NCBI RefSeq assembly: GCF_020911725.1
Contig: NZ_CP076620.1
Span: 3,275,001 to 3,339,000, forward strand
Direction of reading: 5' to 3'
Source of the DNA: Clostridium cadaveris
Lineage (GTDB): Bacteria; Bacillota; Clostridia; Clostridiales; Clostridiaceae
DNA: 64,000 nt
The notes beneath the pieces are model-generated. The model made no database searches and was not told the origin of the DNA. It saw only the letters and a list, made by a program, of their open reading frames with translations. Shown piece by piece: positions 47,759 through 56,790 of the stretch; within the stretch, counting starts at the first letter, position 1; each line of letters opens with the position of its first letter. A program made the position numbers and the translations under genes.

Positions 47759-49548
47759 TGGCTAGAAATTCTACAAATCAAGATGAAAAACTAGAATTTC
47801 ATTCTAGAAGATATATATTAAAAAAACTAGCTTCCTACTTAAAACCTTTTAAAGGAAAAGTAGCTATAGTTATACTTCTTATGATATTCGTAACAGCATG
47901 TGGTCTTATAAATCCTTACCTGCTGAAAATGGCCCTTGATGACTTTGTTCCTAACTCAAATATAGGTGGCCTCGTCGTCATCGCTTTAGGGCTTATGGTA
48001 GTTAACTTGATTTCATTATTTGCTGCAAGGATCAGAATAATAATGATGTCTCAGGTTACAAACAGTATCCTAATAACTATAAGACATGATCTTTATAGTC
48101 ACATTCAGAAGCTTTCCTTTTCTTTCTTTGATAACAGACCTGTTGGAAAAGTTTTAGCTCGTGTAATGGGTGATGTAAATGCATTAAAGTCTTTATTTGC
48201 TACAAGCATAACCAGCTTTATACCTCAACTTTTAAGTCTGGTATTTGTAACAATTATAATGTTTTCTCTAAACTTTAATTTGGCTGTGGCTGCAATGATA
48301 ATACTTCCTGTATTAGGTCTAGGTTTATTCTCAATAGAAGCTAAATCTAGAAGCCGTTGGTTATCTTACAGACAAAAGCGTTCAAATGTTAATGCCTATA
48401 CTCATGAAGATTTTTCTGGTATAAAGGTTGTTCAAGGATTCGCAGAAGAGAAAAAATCAGAATCAAGATTTCATAATATGGTTTCTGAAATGATGGATTC
48501 CTTCAATAGCGCTGTAAAGCTAAACGATTTATTTTGGCCTTTAGTCGAATTATCTTGGGGAGTTGGAACAATATTAGTTTACTGGCTTGGAGCAAAACTC
48601 ATTGTATCTTCAGATATATCTATAGGAACCTTGGTAGCATTTTCGATGTATATAACTATGCTTTGGCGTCCTATAATGAATATTTCAGACTTCTATAACA
48701 CATTAATAACCAACTTTGCTGCAGCTGAAAGAATTTTCGAGATAATGTCTGTTGAACCTGATATCGTATCATCAGATGGCGCTAGTGAGATGCCAAAGAT
48801 AAAAGGAACTGTAGAATTTAAGGAAGTTTCCTTTGCTTATGATGACGATGATGTAACAGTCTTGAAAAATGTTTCTTTTAAAGTTAATCCTGGAGATAGC
48901 ATAGCTTTAGTTGGAGCTACCGGTGCTGGTAAAACTACTATAATAAATCTTTTAAGCAGATTTTATGATGTCACCGACGGTTCAGTATTGATTGATGGAA
49001 TAGACGTGCGTTCTGTTACATTGGAATCTTTGAGAGGTCAGATGGGAATAATGCTTCAAGATACTTTCCTCTTCTCTGATACAATAAAAGAAAATATCCG
49101 ATATGGAAGACTTGACGCAACAGATGACGAAGTAATAGCTGCTGCTAAAGCTGTAAATGCTCATGATTTTATAATGAAACTAGAAGATGGTTACGAAACT
49201 GAAGTGAATGAAAGAGGTTCTAGGCTTTCAGTTGGACAAAGACAGCTTATTTCTTTTGCAAGAGCCCTTCTTGCTAATCCAAGAATATTAATATTAGATG
49301 AAGCTACTTCTAATATTGATACTTATACGGAAATGTTAGTTCAAAATGGTATAAATAAGCTATTAAAAGGAAGGACTTCTTTTGTAATAGCACACAGATT
49401 ATCAACCATCCGTGACTGTGATAAAATCATGGTTATAGATGATGGAAGAATAGTTGAAGCCGGTACTCACGATGAACTTTTAAAACTTAAAGGTTACTAC
49501 TATAATCTATATATGGCCCAATACCGTTTCTTAAAAGAAGGCGCTTAA
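47758..49548 (+). CDS. ABC multidrug exporter half-transporter, BmrD-like
   Basis: 596 residues with an N-terminal hydrophilic extension of about 30 residues, a six-helix exporter domain and a nucleotide-binding domain. Walker A GATGAGKT is at 386-393, the signature is LSVGQ (490-494, second Gly replaced by Val), and Walker B LILDE keeps the catalytic Glu515. Combined with the LSGGQ of the partner, this gives one consensus and one degenerate ATP site. Translationally coupled to the upstream gene. Ends at a strong terminator. Confidence 0.93.
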   Translation: MARNSTNQDEKLEFHSRRYILKKLASYLKPFKGKVAIVILLMIFVTACGLINPYLLKMALDDFVPNSNIGGLVVIALGLMVVNLISLFAARIRIIMMSQVTNSILITIRHDLYSHIQKLSFSFFDNRPVGKVLARVMGDVNALKSLFATSITSFIPQLLSLVFVTIIMFSLNFNLAVAAMIILPVLGLGLFSIEAKSRSRWLSYRQKRSNVNAYTHEDFSGIKVVQGFAEEKKSESRFHNMVSEMMDSFNSAVKLNDLFWPLVELSWGVGTILVYWLGAKLIVSSDISIGTLVAFSMYITMLWRPIMNISDFYNTLITNFAAAERIFEIMSVEPDIVSSDGASEMPKIKGTVEFKEVSFAYDDDDVTVLKNVSFKVNPGDSIALVGATGAGKTTIINLLSRFYDVTDGSVLIDGIDVRSVTLESLRGQMGIMLQDTFLFSDTIKENIRYGRLDATDDEVIAAAKAVNAHDFIMKLEDGYETEVNERGSRLSVGQRQLISFARALLANPRILILDEATSNIDTYTEMLVQNGINKLLKGRTSFVIAHRLSTIRDCDKIMVIDDGRIVEAGTHDELLKLKGYYYNLYMAQYRFLKEGA

Positions 49549-49595
49549 ACCAATTTGGAGTATCTTTATAAAAATAATTTAAATTAAATACACAA

Positions 49596-49630
49596 GAGGG
49601 TAGAAAGTAATTTGTTTACTTTCTACCCTC
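49596..49630. terminator. bidirectional terminator between the ABC operon and the GGDEF gene
   Basis: Perfect 15-base stem GAGGGTAGAAAGTAA (49596-49610) with its inverse at 49616-49630, between convergent genes. Confidence 0.85.
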
Positions 49631-49637
49631 CTCTATT

Positions 49638-51296
49638 TTATAAATAGTTATTAATTGTTGTTGAAACAATATTAACTATATTTTTACCCATATTTTTTGA
49701 AACATAAAGCTGTTTGTCAGCCATATCTATTGCAGTTTTTATATCCCTTAAATCAGAAGTATACCCTATAACCCCGCCTATGCTTAAAGTCACATTTTCA
49801 TCATAATTTTCGTTATACTTAAGATTCAATTCACTAACTTTTGTTCTAAAAAATTCTCCTATATTTAAAGCCTCTTCATATGTTATATCTTTCTTGAAGA
49901 ATATAAATTCTTCTCCCCCATATCTTCCAGTGAAAGACTTTAATGATAAATTATTTTCATCAAGTATAGCAGCTACTTTCTTTAAGCATTCATCACCTTC
50001 AGCATGACCCCAATGGTCATTAAATCTTTTAAAATCATCTATATCCATAATCATGACAAAGATACTTTGGTTTTTCTCATTGCATTCAGCCCATAAGTTA
50101 TTCATGTATGTATCTATAAAATGTCTATTTGCTAGTCCTGTAAGATGGTCATAATTTGCTTTTTCCTTTAAAGAATCATTTAATGCAGTTAATTCTTTTA
50201 ATTTCTCCTCATGATTATGTATTTCTTCCTCCAGTTGCTCATTTATGGTCTTAAATGATTCTATTTTAGAATTTATATTTATTTTTGCAAGCTCAAACTT
50301 TATTATTTCAAGCTTATATCCAATCATTATTGTATTTATTTTTTCACTAATATTATAATGCTTTTTTTCATACTCCAATGCAAGCTTATAATTCTCATTT
50401 TCTTCATAATAATTAGCAAGTATAGAATAAATATAACTTAATTTTCTATCATCACTTATTTCATCACATTCTTCAATAGCTTTCTCAAAATAGCTTATAG
50501 CATTCTTAGGTTTTTTCTTTAATTCTATCCTTCCAAGACCTATTAGGGAATCTATTTCATACCTTCTTCCATCTGTTGCTTTAAATCTTTCTAAGGATTT
50601 TTGGTAACACGCTTTAGCTTTGTTGTAATCTTCTAATTTTACATAAACGTTTCCCATCTGACTTTCTATCTGTCCTAGTTCAACATAATCCTTACATTTT
50701 ATTGCCATATAGTAACTCTTTGAAAACCACTCCATTGCTTCATCAAATTTTCCCATATCAAAATAAACCTTTCCTATATTCTTTAAGATGTAGCCTTTAT
50801 TCCAACTAAATTTTGAACCCTCACATATTTTATAAGATTTATTATAATACTCTAAAGCATCAGCAAGTTTTTTTGATTCTCTATATATATCCCCAATATT
50901 ATTTAAAATATAGCTTAACATGAAATCATCTCTTATATCTTCGCATAATTCTAAAGCCTCAAATAAGTATTGAGTAGCTTTATCATATACATTGCTATAA
51001 TAATAACATATAGATATCATGTTTAGAGCCTGAATTTTTTTTTCTTTATTGCCTAAATCACTAAAAATTCCAAGAGCTTCATAAGCATACTCTAAACACT
51101 GACTTATCTTTCCTTCTGCCCTAAACACCTTACACAATGCCATCAATGATTTTCCCTGCTGTAAGCGAAGATTATATTGTTTTGACATTTCATATGCTTC
51201 GTTAGCTATTTCATATGCTTTATTTAAATCCTTGTATATTATGTTATCAACTTGTTCAATTTTACTGTTTACTTCATCTGAAATTTTCTTATCCAT
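49638..51296 (-). CDS. TPR-repeat diguanylate cyclase
   Basis: 552 residues, no membrane segment. Residues 10-330 are tetratricopeptide repeats (for example ALEYYNKSYKICEGS, AMEWFSKSYYMAIKC), a coiled coil spans about 335-385, and a GGDEF domain follows. The domain has MDIDDFKRFNDHWGHAEGD and the active-site motif GGEEF in RYGGEEFIFF, so it should make cyclic di-GMP. There is no RxxD inhibitory site just before the motif. The TPR part probably senses a peptide or protein partner. Monocistronic. Confidence 0.92.
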   Translation of the reverse strand: MDKKISDEVNSKIEQVDNIIYKDLNKAYEIANEAYEMSKQYNLRLQQGKSLMALCKVFRAEGKISQCLEYAYEALGIFSDLGNKEKKIQALNMISICYYYSNVYDKATQYLFEALELCEDIRDDFMLSYILNNIGDIYRESKKLADALEYYNKSYKICEGSKFSWNKGYILKNIGKVYFDMGKFDEAMEWFSKSYYMAIKCKDYVELGQIESQMGNVYVKLEDYNKAKACYQKSLERFKATDGRRYEIDSLIGLGRIELKKKPKNAISYFEKAIEECDEISDDRKLSYIYSILANYYEENENYKLALEYEKKHYNISEKINTIMIGYKLEIIKFELAKININSKIESFKTINEQLEEEIHNHEEKLKELTALNDSLKEKANYDHLTGLANRHFIDTYMNNLWAECNEKNQSIFVMIMDIDDFKRFNDHWGHAEGDECLKKVAAILDENNLSLKSFTGRYGGEEFIFFKKDITYEEALNIGEFFRTKVSELNLKYNENYDENVTLSIGGVIGYTSDLRDIKTAIDMADKQLYVSKNMGKNIVNIVSTTINNYL

Positions 51297-51537
51297 AAAA
51301 GCCTCCAGCTATTGAATGTATTATTTTATACATGTTAAATGGCATATTAAAATTATTTCACATTTTTGTTTTTTTTTCAACCTAATTTTGGTAAAATAAT
51401 TTTTATTTGTAACTTTTTTGTATTTTTAGTTTCATCATACTTAATACTTTATTTTTATATTTTAAGCTTTATTTTATGTAACTCTATTATAATATAATGA
51501 ATATAATATTATATACTAACAATTTTTAGGAGATTTT

Positions 51538-52050
51538 ATGAGTTATACAACTGATAGGCAGCCTCAAGGCCTTTTAAAAGACATTCAAACTCTTCTTAGA
51601 GAAGGAATGATTGCCGAGCTGGTTGCGATTAATGATTATACTAGTTTTATAAGTGCTACTGATAACAAGGAAGTTAAAGACCTCTTCCACCACATAAGAG
51701 AAGAAGAAAAACATCATTATATGGAATTTCTAGATGCACTAAGATCCGTAGATGAAGAAGAATGTAAATTATCAGAAGAAGCTTCTGAGCACATTCAAAT
51801 ATCTTTGAAAGATAAGTATAAAGATGAAATTCACTTCAAAAACACTAAAAATAATTTGCTTACAAATATTAGAGATGCTATAAAGGGAGAATTAGAAGCT
51901 ATAATTCTTTATGAAGATCTTATTTCTCACCTTAGTGATGAAAAATTAATCAACCTAATCCGTCATATAACAAAAGATGAAAAAGAACATACAGAAGAGC
52001 TTACAAGAGCCTTAATAATATTAGACAAAGACAAATATGAATCTTCTTAA
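51538..52050 (+). CDS. ferritin-like (rubrerythrin-fold) diiron protein
   Basis: 170 residues, helical. Two halves each carry a Glu helix and an ExxH helix: REGMIAELVAINDYTS with EEEKHHYMEF, and KGELEAIILYEDLI with KDEKEHTEEL. This is a complete four-helix diiron site, in a minimal protein without a rubredoxin domain. Probable role is iron or peroxide handling. It may alternatively be a scaffold or cargo protein. It has AGGAG seven bases before the ATG. An AT-rich palindrome (51502-51513) upstream may belong to the promoter or a PerR-like site. Confidence 0.82.
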   Translation: MSYTTDRQPQGLLKDIQTLLREGMIAELVAINDYTSFISATDNKEVKDLFHHIREEEKHHYMEFLDALRSVDEEECKLSEEASEHIQISLKDKYKDEIHFKNTKNNLLTNIRDAIKGELEAIILYEDLISHLSDEKLINLIRHITKDEKEHTEELTRALIILDKDKYESS

Positions 52051-52115
52051 TCCTTCATTTCGATTTATGATTTCTAAATTTGTCCAAATAATGCTGAACA
52101 CCCAGTTAATAATAG

Positions 52116-52143
52116 TTGATTTTTTTTATAACATGGTTATAAT
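52116..52143 (+). promoter_or_regulatory. promoter of the asnS T-box leader
   Basis: TTGATT (52116-52121), 16 bases, TATAAT (52138-52143); another TATAAT at 52152-52157 is an alternative. Confidence 0.6.
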
Positions 52144-52163
52144 ATATTGTATATAATATATTA

Positions 52164-52428
52164 TGGCTGTGATGAGAAGAGTAAATATAAGAGGTAGTCT
52201 TAGCGAGCAAGGGTTGGTGAAAGCCTTGTATGAAACTTATATTGAAGAACATCTCGGAGCTTCTAACCGAAATCTTTTTAGAGAGTAGACTTAGACGGAG
52301 TCAACCCGTTATACGTTGAGCTGCATTACATTGTGCAGATATGAGCGGCTGTTTTCAGCAAATTGGGTGGTACCACGGAATTATACCTTTCGTCCCTTAT
52401 ATTTTTTAGGGATGAAAGGTTTTTTTAT
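52164..52428 (+). promoter_or_regulatory. T-box riboswitch (asparagine) before asnS
   Basis: Stem I base AGAAG (about 52175) pairs with CTTCT (about 52260). Its 5' strand has AGTA and its 3' strand GAAGAACATC, giving the specifier AAC (52248-52250), an Asn codon. The T-box GGGTGGTACCACGG is at 52364-52377. The terminator stem is CCTTTCGTCCCT (52386-52397) with AGGGATGAAAGG (52408-52419), then seven T. Confidence 0.93.
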
Positions 52429-52457
52429 TATATTAAATATCGAAAGGAGTTTTTACA

Positions 52458-53849
52458 ATGGAAAAGATATCTATAAAAGAACTTTATAGAAACAGTGACA
52501 AATATATAGATAGCGAAATATCTATATGCGGTTGGATTAGAACACTTAGAGATTCTAAGACTTTTGGATTCATAGAATTAAATGATGGTACATTTTTTAA
52601 AAACCTTCAAATAGTTTTTGATGACTCTCTAGAAAACTTTAAGGAGATTGCAAAACTTCCTATAAGTTCATCATTAACAGTTGTGGGAAAGGTAGTTGCT
52701 ACTCCACAGGCAAAGCAGCCTTTTGAAATAAAAGCTACTACTATAGTTGTTGAAGGATTGTCAAACTCTGATTATCCTCTTCAAAAGAAGAGACACAGCT
52801 TTGAATATCTTAGATCAATAGCTCACTTAAGACCAAGAAGCAACGCATTCTCTGCTGTATTTAGAGTAAGATCTGTAGCAGCTTATGCTATACACAAATT
52901 CTTCCAAGAAAGAGGATTTGTATATACTCATACTCCAATAATAACTGGAAGCGACTGTGAGGGTGCAGGAGAAATGTTCCAGCTTACAACTTTAGACCTT
53001 AAGGATGTTCCAAAAACTGAAGATGGATCTATAGACTTTAAAGAAGATTTCTTCGGAAAGGAAACCAACCTTACAGTTTCTGGTCAGTTAAACGCTGAGT
53101 GTTTCGCTTTAGCATTCAAGAACGTTTATACTTTTGGACCAACTTTTAGAGCTGAAAACTCAAACACCGCAAGACACGCTGCTGAGTTCTGGATGATTGA
53201 GCCTGAGATAGCATTTGCTGATCTTCAAGATGATATGGAACTTGCAGAAGATATGCTTAAATATGTTATCAAGTATGTTATGGACGAATGTCCTGAGGAA
53301 ATGCAATTCTTTAGTTCATTTGTTGATAAGGGATTATTAGATAGATTAACTAATGTAGTTTCTTCTGATTTTGGAAGAGTCACTTATACTGAAGCTGTAG
53401 AGCTTTTACAAAAGGCTGACAAGAAGTTTGAATATCCAGTATCATGGGGTTCTGACCTACAAACTGAGCATGAAAGATATTTAACAGAAGAAGTGTTTAA
53501 GAGACCAGTTTTTGTAACTGACTATCCAAAAGAGATCAAAGCATTCTATATGAGAATGAATAATGATGGAAAGACAGTCGCTGCTACTGACTGCTTAGTT
53601 CCTGGTATAGGAGAAATCATCGGTGGAAGTCAGAGAGAAGAAAGACTTGACGTTCTTGAAAAGAGAATCGAAGAGCTTGGACTTCATAAGGAAGATTACT
53701 GGTGGTATTTAGAGCTTAGAAAATACGGCGGAACAAAACACGCTGGTTTTGGATTAGGCTTTGAAAGACTTATCATGTATATCACAGGAATGAGCAACAT
53801 CAGAGACGTTATCCCATTCCCAAGAACTACTGGAACTGCAGAATTCTAG
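52458..53849 (+). CDS. asnS: asparaginyl-tRNA synthetase
   Basis: 463 residues. Class IIb enzyme charging tRNA-Asn (its tRNA is at 6310-6384). The N-terminal OB fold (15-120, [26 protein letters not shown]) is followed by the catalytic domain with motif 2 [21 protein letters not shown] and motif 3 [21 protein letters not shown]. Controlled by the T-box upstream, which senses uncharged tRNA-Asn. Confidence 0.97.
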   Translation: MEKISIKELYRNSDKYIDSEISICGWIRTLRDSKTFGFIELNDGTFFKNLQIVFDDSLENFKEIAKLPISSSLTVVGKVVATPQAKQPFEIKATTIVVEGLSNSDYPLQKKRHSFEYLRSIAHLRPRSNAFSAVFRVRSVAAYAIHKFFQERGFVYTHTPIITGSDCEGAGEMFQLTTLDLKDVPKTEDGSIDFKEDFFGKETNLTVSGQLNAECFALAFKNVYTFGPTFRAENSNTARHAAEFWMIEPEIAFADLQDDMELAEDMLKYVIKYVMDECPEEMQFFSSFVDKGLLDRLTNVVSSDFGRVTYTEAVELLQKADKKFEYPVSWGSDLQTEHERYLTEEVFKRPVFVTDYPKEIKAFYMRMNNDGKTVAATDCLVPGIGEIIGGSQREERLDVLEKRIEELGLHKEDYWWYLELRKYGGTKHAGFGLGFERLIMYITGMSNIRDVIPFPRTTGTAEF

Positions 53850-53898
53850 AAAAACGTTCAAAATTTTGTTTTAATACATGGGTTATAAACTCTAAAAA

Positions 53899-53926
53899 GA
53901 TAGCGTTATTTAAAAATAACGCTATC
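53899..53926 (-). terminator. terminator of lgt (minus strand)
   Basis: Twelve-base stem GATAGCGTTATT (53899-53910) with AATAACGCTATC (53915-53926); the T-run (CTTTTTAG) follows on the minus strand. Confidence 0.7.
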
Positions 53927-53946
53927 CTAACACTAACCACTAAAAG

Positions 53947-53974
53947 ATAACCTTAAACTAAGGTTATTTTTTTA
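53947..53974 (+). terminator. terminator of asnS (plus strand)
   Basis: Stem ATAACCTTA (53947-53955) with TAAGGTTAT (53959-53967), then seven T. Confidence 0.75.
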
Positions 53975-54008
53975 TTTATCTATAAAAATATTTTCACTGT
54001 AGTATTAT

Positions 54009-54824
54009 CTACTCTAATGAATATTTGCCTTTATAATCATTAGAATAAGATAACATTAATTTTTTATGGAATATCAACATTATTGCTCCTATAATAATCA
54101 GTATAAGTGAAAGTACTTGTGAAGCCCTAAAGCCAGGGAAAAGATATAAGCTATCAGTTCTAAGACCTTCTATCCATAGCCTGCCTAGTCCATATCCAAC
54201 AAAATACATAGCTAAAAGTTGTCCATGGAATTTAATCTTCTTACGATACCTAAATGCTATTAGAATTAAAAACACTCCTAAATTCCACATACTTTCATAA
54301 AAAAATGTAGCTTGATGCCATTCTCCTAGTTTATCTATGTACACAGCAAATGGAAAAAATTGAAGATTAGGATTTGTAACGAGATTTCCAAAGGCTTCTT
54401 GATTGACAAAGTTCCCCCAACGTCCTATTGCTTGACCAAGAATAAGACTAGGTACAACTATATCTATTAGACGCATCAACGGGAATTTATTGAATTTGCA
54501 AAATAATACTGCAGCTATAAACCCACCTATGACACCTCCATAGATAGCTATTCCGCCTTCCCATATAGAAAAAATCTTTATAGGATTGTATTGATATTGT
54601 TCCCATTGGAATATTACATAATAAGCTCTAGCACCTATAATAGATATAGGCAATGCAAAAAGTAGAAAATCAGATATTAAATCACTCTTTAACCTTTGTT
54701 TGTTCGCTTCTCTTCCAGCAATAATAGTTCCTATTAATATACCACACCCTATTATCACTCCATACCAAGCAATGTTTAATCCCTTAATTCCAAATAAGTT
54801 TTGTGCGAAATATTTACTTGTCAT
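54009..54824 (-). CDS. lgt: prolipoprotein diacylglyceryl transferase
   Basis: 271-residue membrane enzyme with seven helices that adds diacylglycerol to the lipobox Cys, the first lipoprotein-maturation step. It is needed for PrsA and the lipoprotein at the left end. The Lgt signature GRWGNFVNQEAFG is present, as are GARAYYVIFQW and GLGRLWIEGLRTDSLY. Monocistronic, convergent with asnS. Confidence 0.95.
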   Translation of the reverse strand: MTSKYFAQNLFGIKGLNIAWYGVIIGCGILIGTIIAGREANKQRLKSDLISDFLLFALPISIIGARAYYVIFQWEQYQYNPIKIFSIWEGGIAIYGGVIGGFIAAVLFCKFNKFPLMRLIDIVVPSLILGQAIGRWGNFVNQEAFGNLVTNPNLQFFPFAVYIDKLGEWHQATFFYESMWNLGVFLILIAFRYRKKIKFHGQLLAMYFVGYGLGRLWIEGLRTDSLYLFPGFRASQVLSLILIIIGAIMLIFHKKLMLSYSNDYKGKYSLE

Positions 54825-55204
54825 AAGTTTCCCATCCTATTCTCAATAAATTTATTAATTCATAAGCTGATTTCTAGTAGCATAGCAATTGTTATATTAC
54901 ACCTACAGTGGAGAAATCTATAACGGCTAACCTTTAGATAACCCTAAATTAATATAGCTAATATTTTATCATAGAGATTTATCTCATACAATTTTTAAAT
55001 AACTTCAAATCAAGAAATATCTTAACTTTTAGATAATCTTAAGCTTATTGATAAACTTTCTTAAGAAAGATTTGCGTATTAAAATCTCTAACAATCAAAA
55101 TTACATTATCCTGAGATAATCTTTTATGTTAGAATTGTTTTTATAAGCTCAATATGATTGTTTATAAAATTTTTAAATGCACATTTGCATAGAAAGGATT
55201 GCTT
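54825..55204. other. AT-rich intergenic region with short repeats
   Basis: No gene found. It holds three AGATAAYC motifs (54936-54943, 55031-55038, 55114-55121), a 14-base palindrome CTTTCTTAAGAAAG (55056-55069), and a stem ATTATC-CTGA-GATAAT inside an outer TCTAACA/TGTTAGA pair (about 55086-55133). None could be assigned to a known regulator. Confidence 0.4.
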
Positions 55205-55852
55205 ATGGATAAAGCTTTAATTATTGAAACTACAAAAAGGTTTGTGCATGATAAATTATATGGGGAAGGCAGCGGTCATGATTGGTTTCATATAGAAAGG
55301 GTCTATAACACTTCAAAATTTTTAGCATCTAAAGAGAAGGCTGACAGTTTTATTGTTGAGATGACAGCTCTTCTTCATGATATAGATGACTGGAAGTTTT
55401 CTGAGGGTACTGAAACAAATACATCTAGAACTGAAGCTTTTCTTAGATCACAAAATATAGATGAAGCTTCAATAAATCATATTTTAACCATAATCAGAAC
55501 TATGTCTTTTAAGGGTGGTGTAGTTGATTCTACTCAAAAGACTATAGAAGGTATGGTTGTTCAAGATGCTGATAGATTGGATGCCATTGGTGCAATTGGA
55601 ATAGCAAGAACCTTTGCTTACGGTGGTCATAAAAATCGACCTATGTATGATCCCAATATAAAACCTATGGATTTTTCATCTTTAGATGAAGTAAAAAATG
55701 CTAAAAATCATACTATAAATCACTTTTATGAGAAACTCCTAAAGCTAAAAGATCTTATGAATACGGAAACAGCAAAAGAATTAGCACAGAGAAGACATGA
55801 CTTTATGCTGAAGTTTTTAGATGAATTTTACTATGAGTGGAACTTCAAATAA
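55205..55852 (+). CDS. HD-domain phosphohydrolase
   Basis: 215 residues, the YpgQ/YedJ group of HD proteins. Metal ligands are the His of GHDWFHIERVYN, the HD of LLHDIDDWKF and the Asp of VQDADRLDAIGAIGIAR. Relatives hydrolyse nucleoside triphosphates or related phosphate esters; the substrate here is unknown. A TTG two codons upstream overlaps the AAAGGA ribosome-binding site, so ATG 55205 is used. Confidence 0.9.
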   Translation: MDKALIIETTKRFVHDKLYGEGSGHDWFHIERVYNTSKFLASKEKADSFIVEMTALLHDIDDWKFSEGTETNTSRTEAFLRSQNIDEASINHILTIIRTMSFKGGVVDSTQKTIEGMVVQDADRLDAIGAIGIARTFAYGGHKNRPMYDPNIKPMDFSSLDEVKNAKNHTINHFYEKLLKLKDLMNTETAKELAQRRHDFMLKFLDEFYYEWNFK

Positions 55853-55873
55853 TATAAGTATAAGTTACATGAA

Positions 55874-55915
55874 AAAGAACAGCAGGTATTGATAATACTT
55901 ACTGTTCTTTTTTTA
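55874..55915 (+). terminator. terminator of the HD-domain gene
   Basis: Stem AAGAACAG with CTGTTCTT (ending about 55910) and inner pairs, followed by a T-run. Confidence 0.75.
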
Positions 55916-55934
55916 TTAATGAAAGGGGTATATT

Positions 55935-56627
55935 TTAAGAATATATTTTGTTCTTTTTAGATTTATCTTTAAAATATTTATTTATTCTTAATATAAAATA
56001 TATAAGGAACATAACTGTATAAAGAATTATGTCCAAATACTTTTTCTCAAACTTTGGAATATATAAAAGCATCATATGTACATAAATTAGCCCATAAAAG
56101 ACATATGCACTTCTCTGAATATTTTTCCACTTTTTATAAGGCATCTTTTTTCTTACACATTTAAAAGATGTTATCATAAGAGGAATCATTAAAGTAATCA
56201 TTATTAAAGAAACTATAGTAGCCATCAATTTGTATGTAGATAAAGAACTAGGATTAATAAAAAGAGCAGGGAAATATTTTATCCCATATAATATGTTATG
56301 TCCTAAAACAAGTATACAAGCTACTATAGAAAGTTCTCCTCTTATTCTCATTAATCTTCCTTTTATAGGAGAAGTATTTTTAATAACACCAGTAAACATA
56401 ACTATCGTAAATAATGCTAAAGAAAAAGTCCCTTTTGTAAATATATTTAAGAAATTTCTTCTCAAAAAATCAGGAATATACCCTGAAAAATTACCTTTAT
56501 TAATAAAAATTAAAAGTGTAGTGATAATAATTGAAACTAAGTAAATTATACTGCTGTATTTATTTATTTGTTTATAAAAAATACAACTTAATCCCAATAA
56601 AACTAAAAGTGTAATTATAAATAGCAT
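55935..56627 (-). CDS. ferric-reductase-like heme membrane protein
   Basis: About 230 residues with six to seven hydrophobic helices. It resembles the ferric-reductase transmembrane (YedZ/MsrQ-like) family. One helix has SIVACILVLGHNILYG and another AYVFYGLIYVHMMLLY, with His residues placed to bind heme b. It likely passes electrons across the membrane; there is no flavin domain in the protein, so a partner is needed. The frame extends to TTG 56696, but that codon lies in the -35 box of the promoter and GGAGG precedes ATG 56627. A Fur-box promoter suggests induction when iron is scarce. Confidence 0.75.
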   Translation of the reverse strand: MLFIITLLVLLGLSCIFYKQINKYSSIIYLVSIIITTLLIFINKGNFSGYIPDFLRRNFLNIFTKGTFSLALFTIVMFTGVIKNTSPIKGRLMRIRGELSIVACILVLGHNILYGIKYFPALFINPSSLSTYKLMATIVSLIMITLMIPLMITSFKCVRKKMPYKKWKNIQRSAYVFYGLIYVHMMLLYIPKFEKKYLDIILYTVMFLIYFILRINKYFKDKSKKNKIYS

Positions 56628-56652
56628 AAATGCCTCCTTCGATAATTGATAT

Positions 56653-56696
56653 TGATTATTATTATCAATTATATATTGGTTTTTAAAAATAGTCAA
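56653..56696 (-). promoter_or_regulatory. Fur-box promoter of the ferric-reductase-like gene
   Basis: Minus strand TTGACT (56691-56696), 17 bases, TATAAT (56668-56673). A site matching the 7-1-7 Fur consensus TGATAATNATTATCA at 14 of 15 positions (56653-56667) abuts the -10, and further GATAAT-like hexamers extend to 56641. Binding here would block transcription. Confidence 0.72.
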
Positions 56697-56753
56697 TAAA
56701 GTTATGCTCTAATTAATTTATATTTTTACTTTTTTAAATTATAATTGCATAAA

Positions 56754-56780
56754 AAAGGAGAGCCCAAAATGCTCTCCTTT
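56754..56780 (-). terminator. terminator of pepA
   Basis: Ten-base stem AAAGGAGAGC (56754-56763) with GCTCTCCTTT (56771-56780), then TTT on the minus strand. Confidence 0.8.
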
Positions 56781-56790
56781 TCTTTAAATT

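Noticed and set aside
51490-51515. PerR box before the ferritin-like gene
   Set aside because: The AT palindrome only partly matches the 7-1-7 PerR consensus and is expected by chance in such AT-rich DNA.
56628-56696. Longer N-terminus of the ferric-reductase-like protein from TTG 56696
   Set aside because: The TTG is inside the -35 box and the extension covers the Fur site and GGAGG. ATG 56627 fits.
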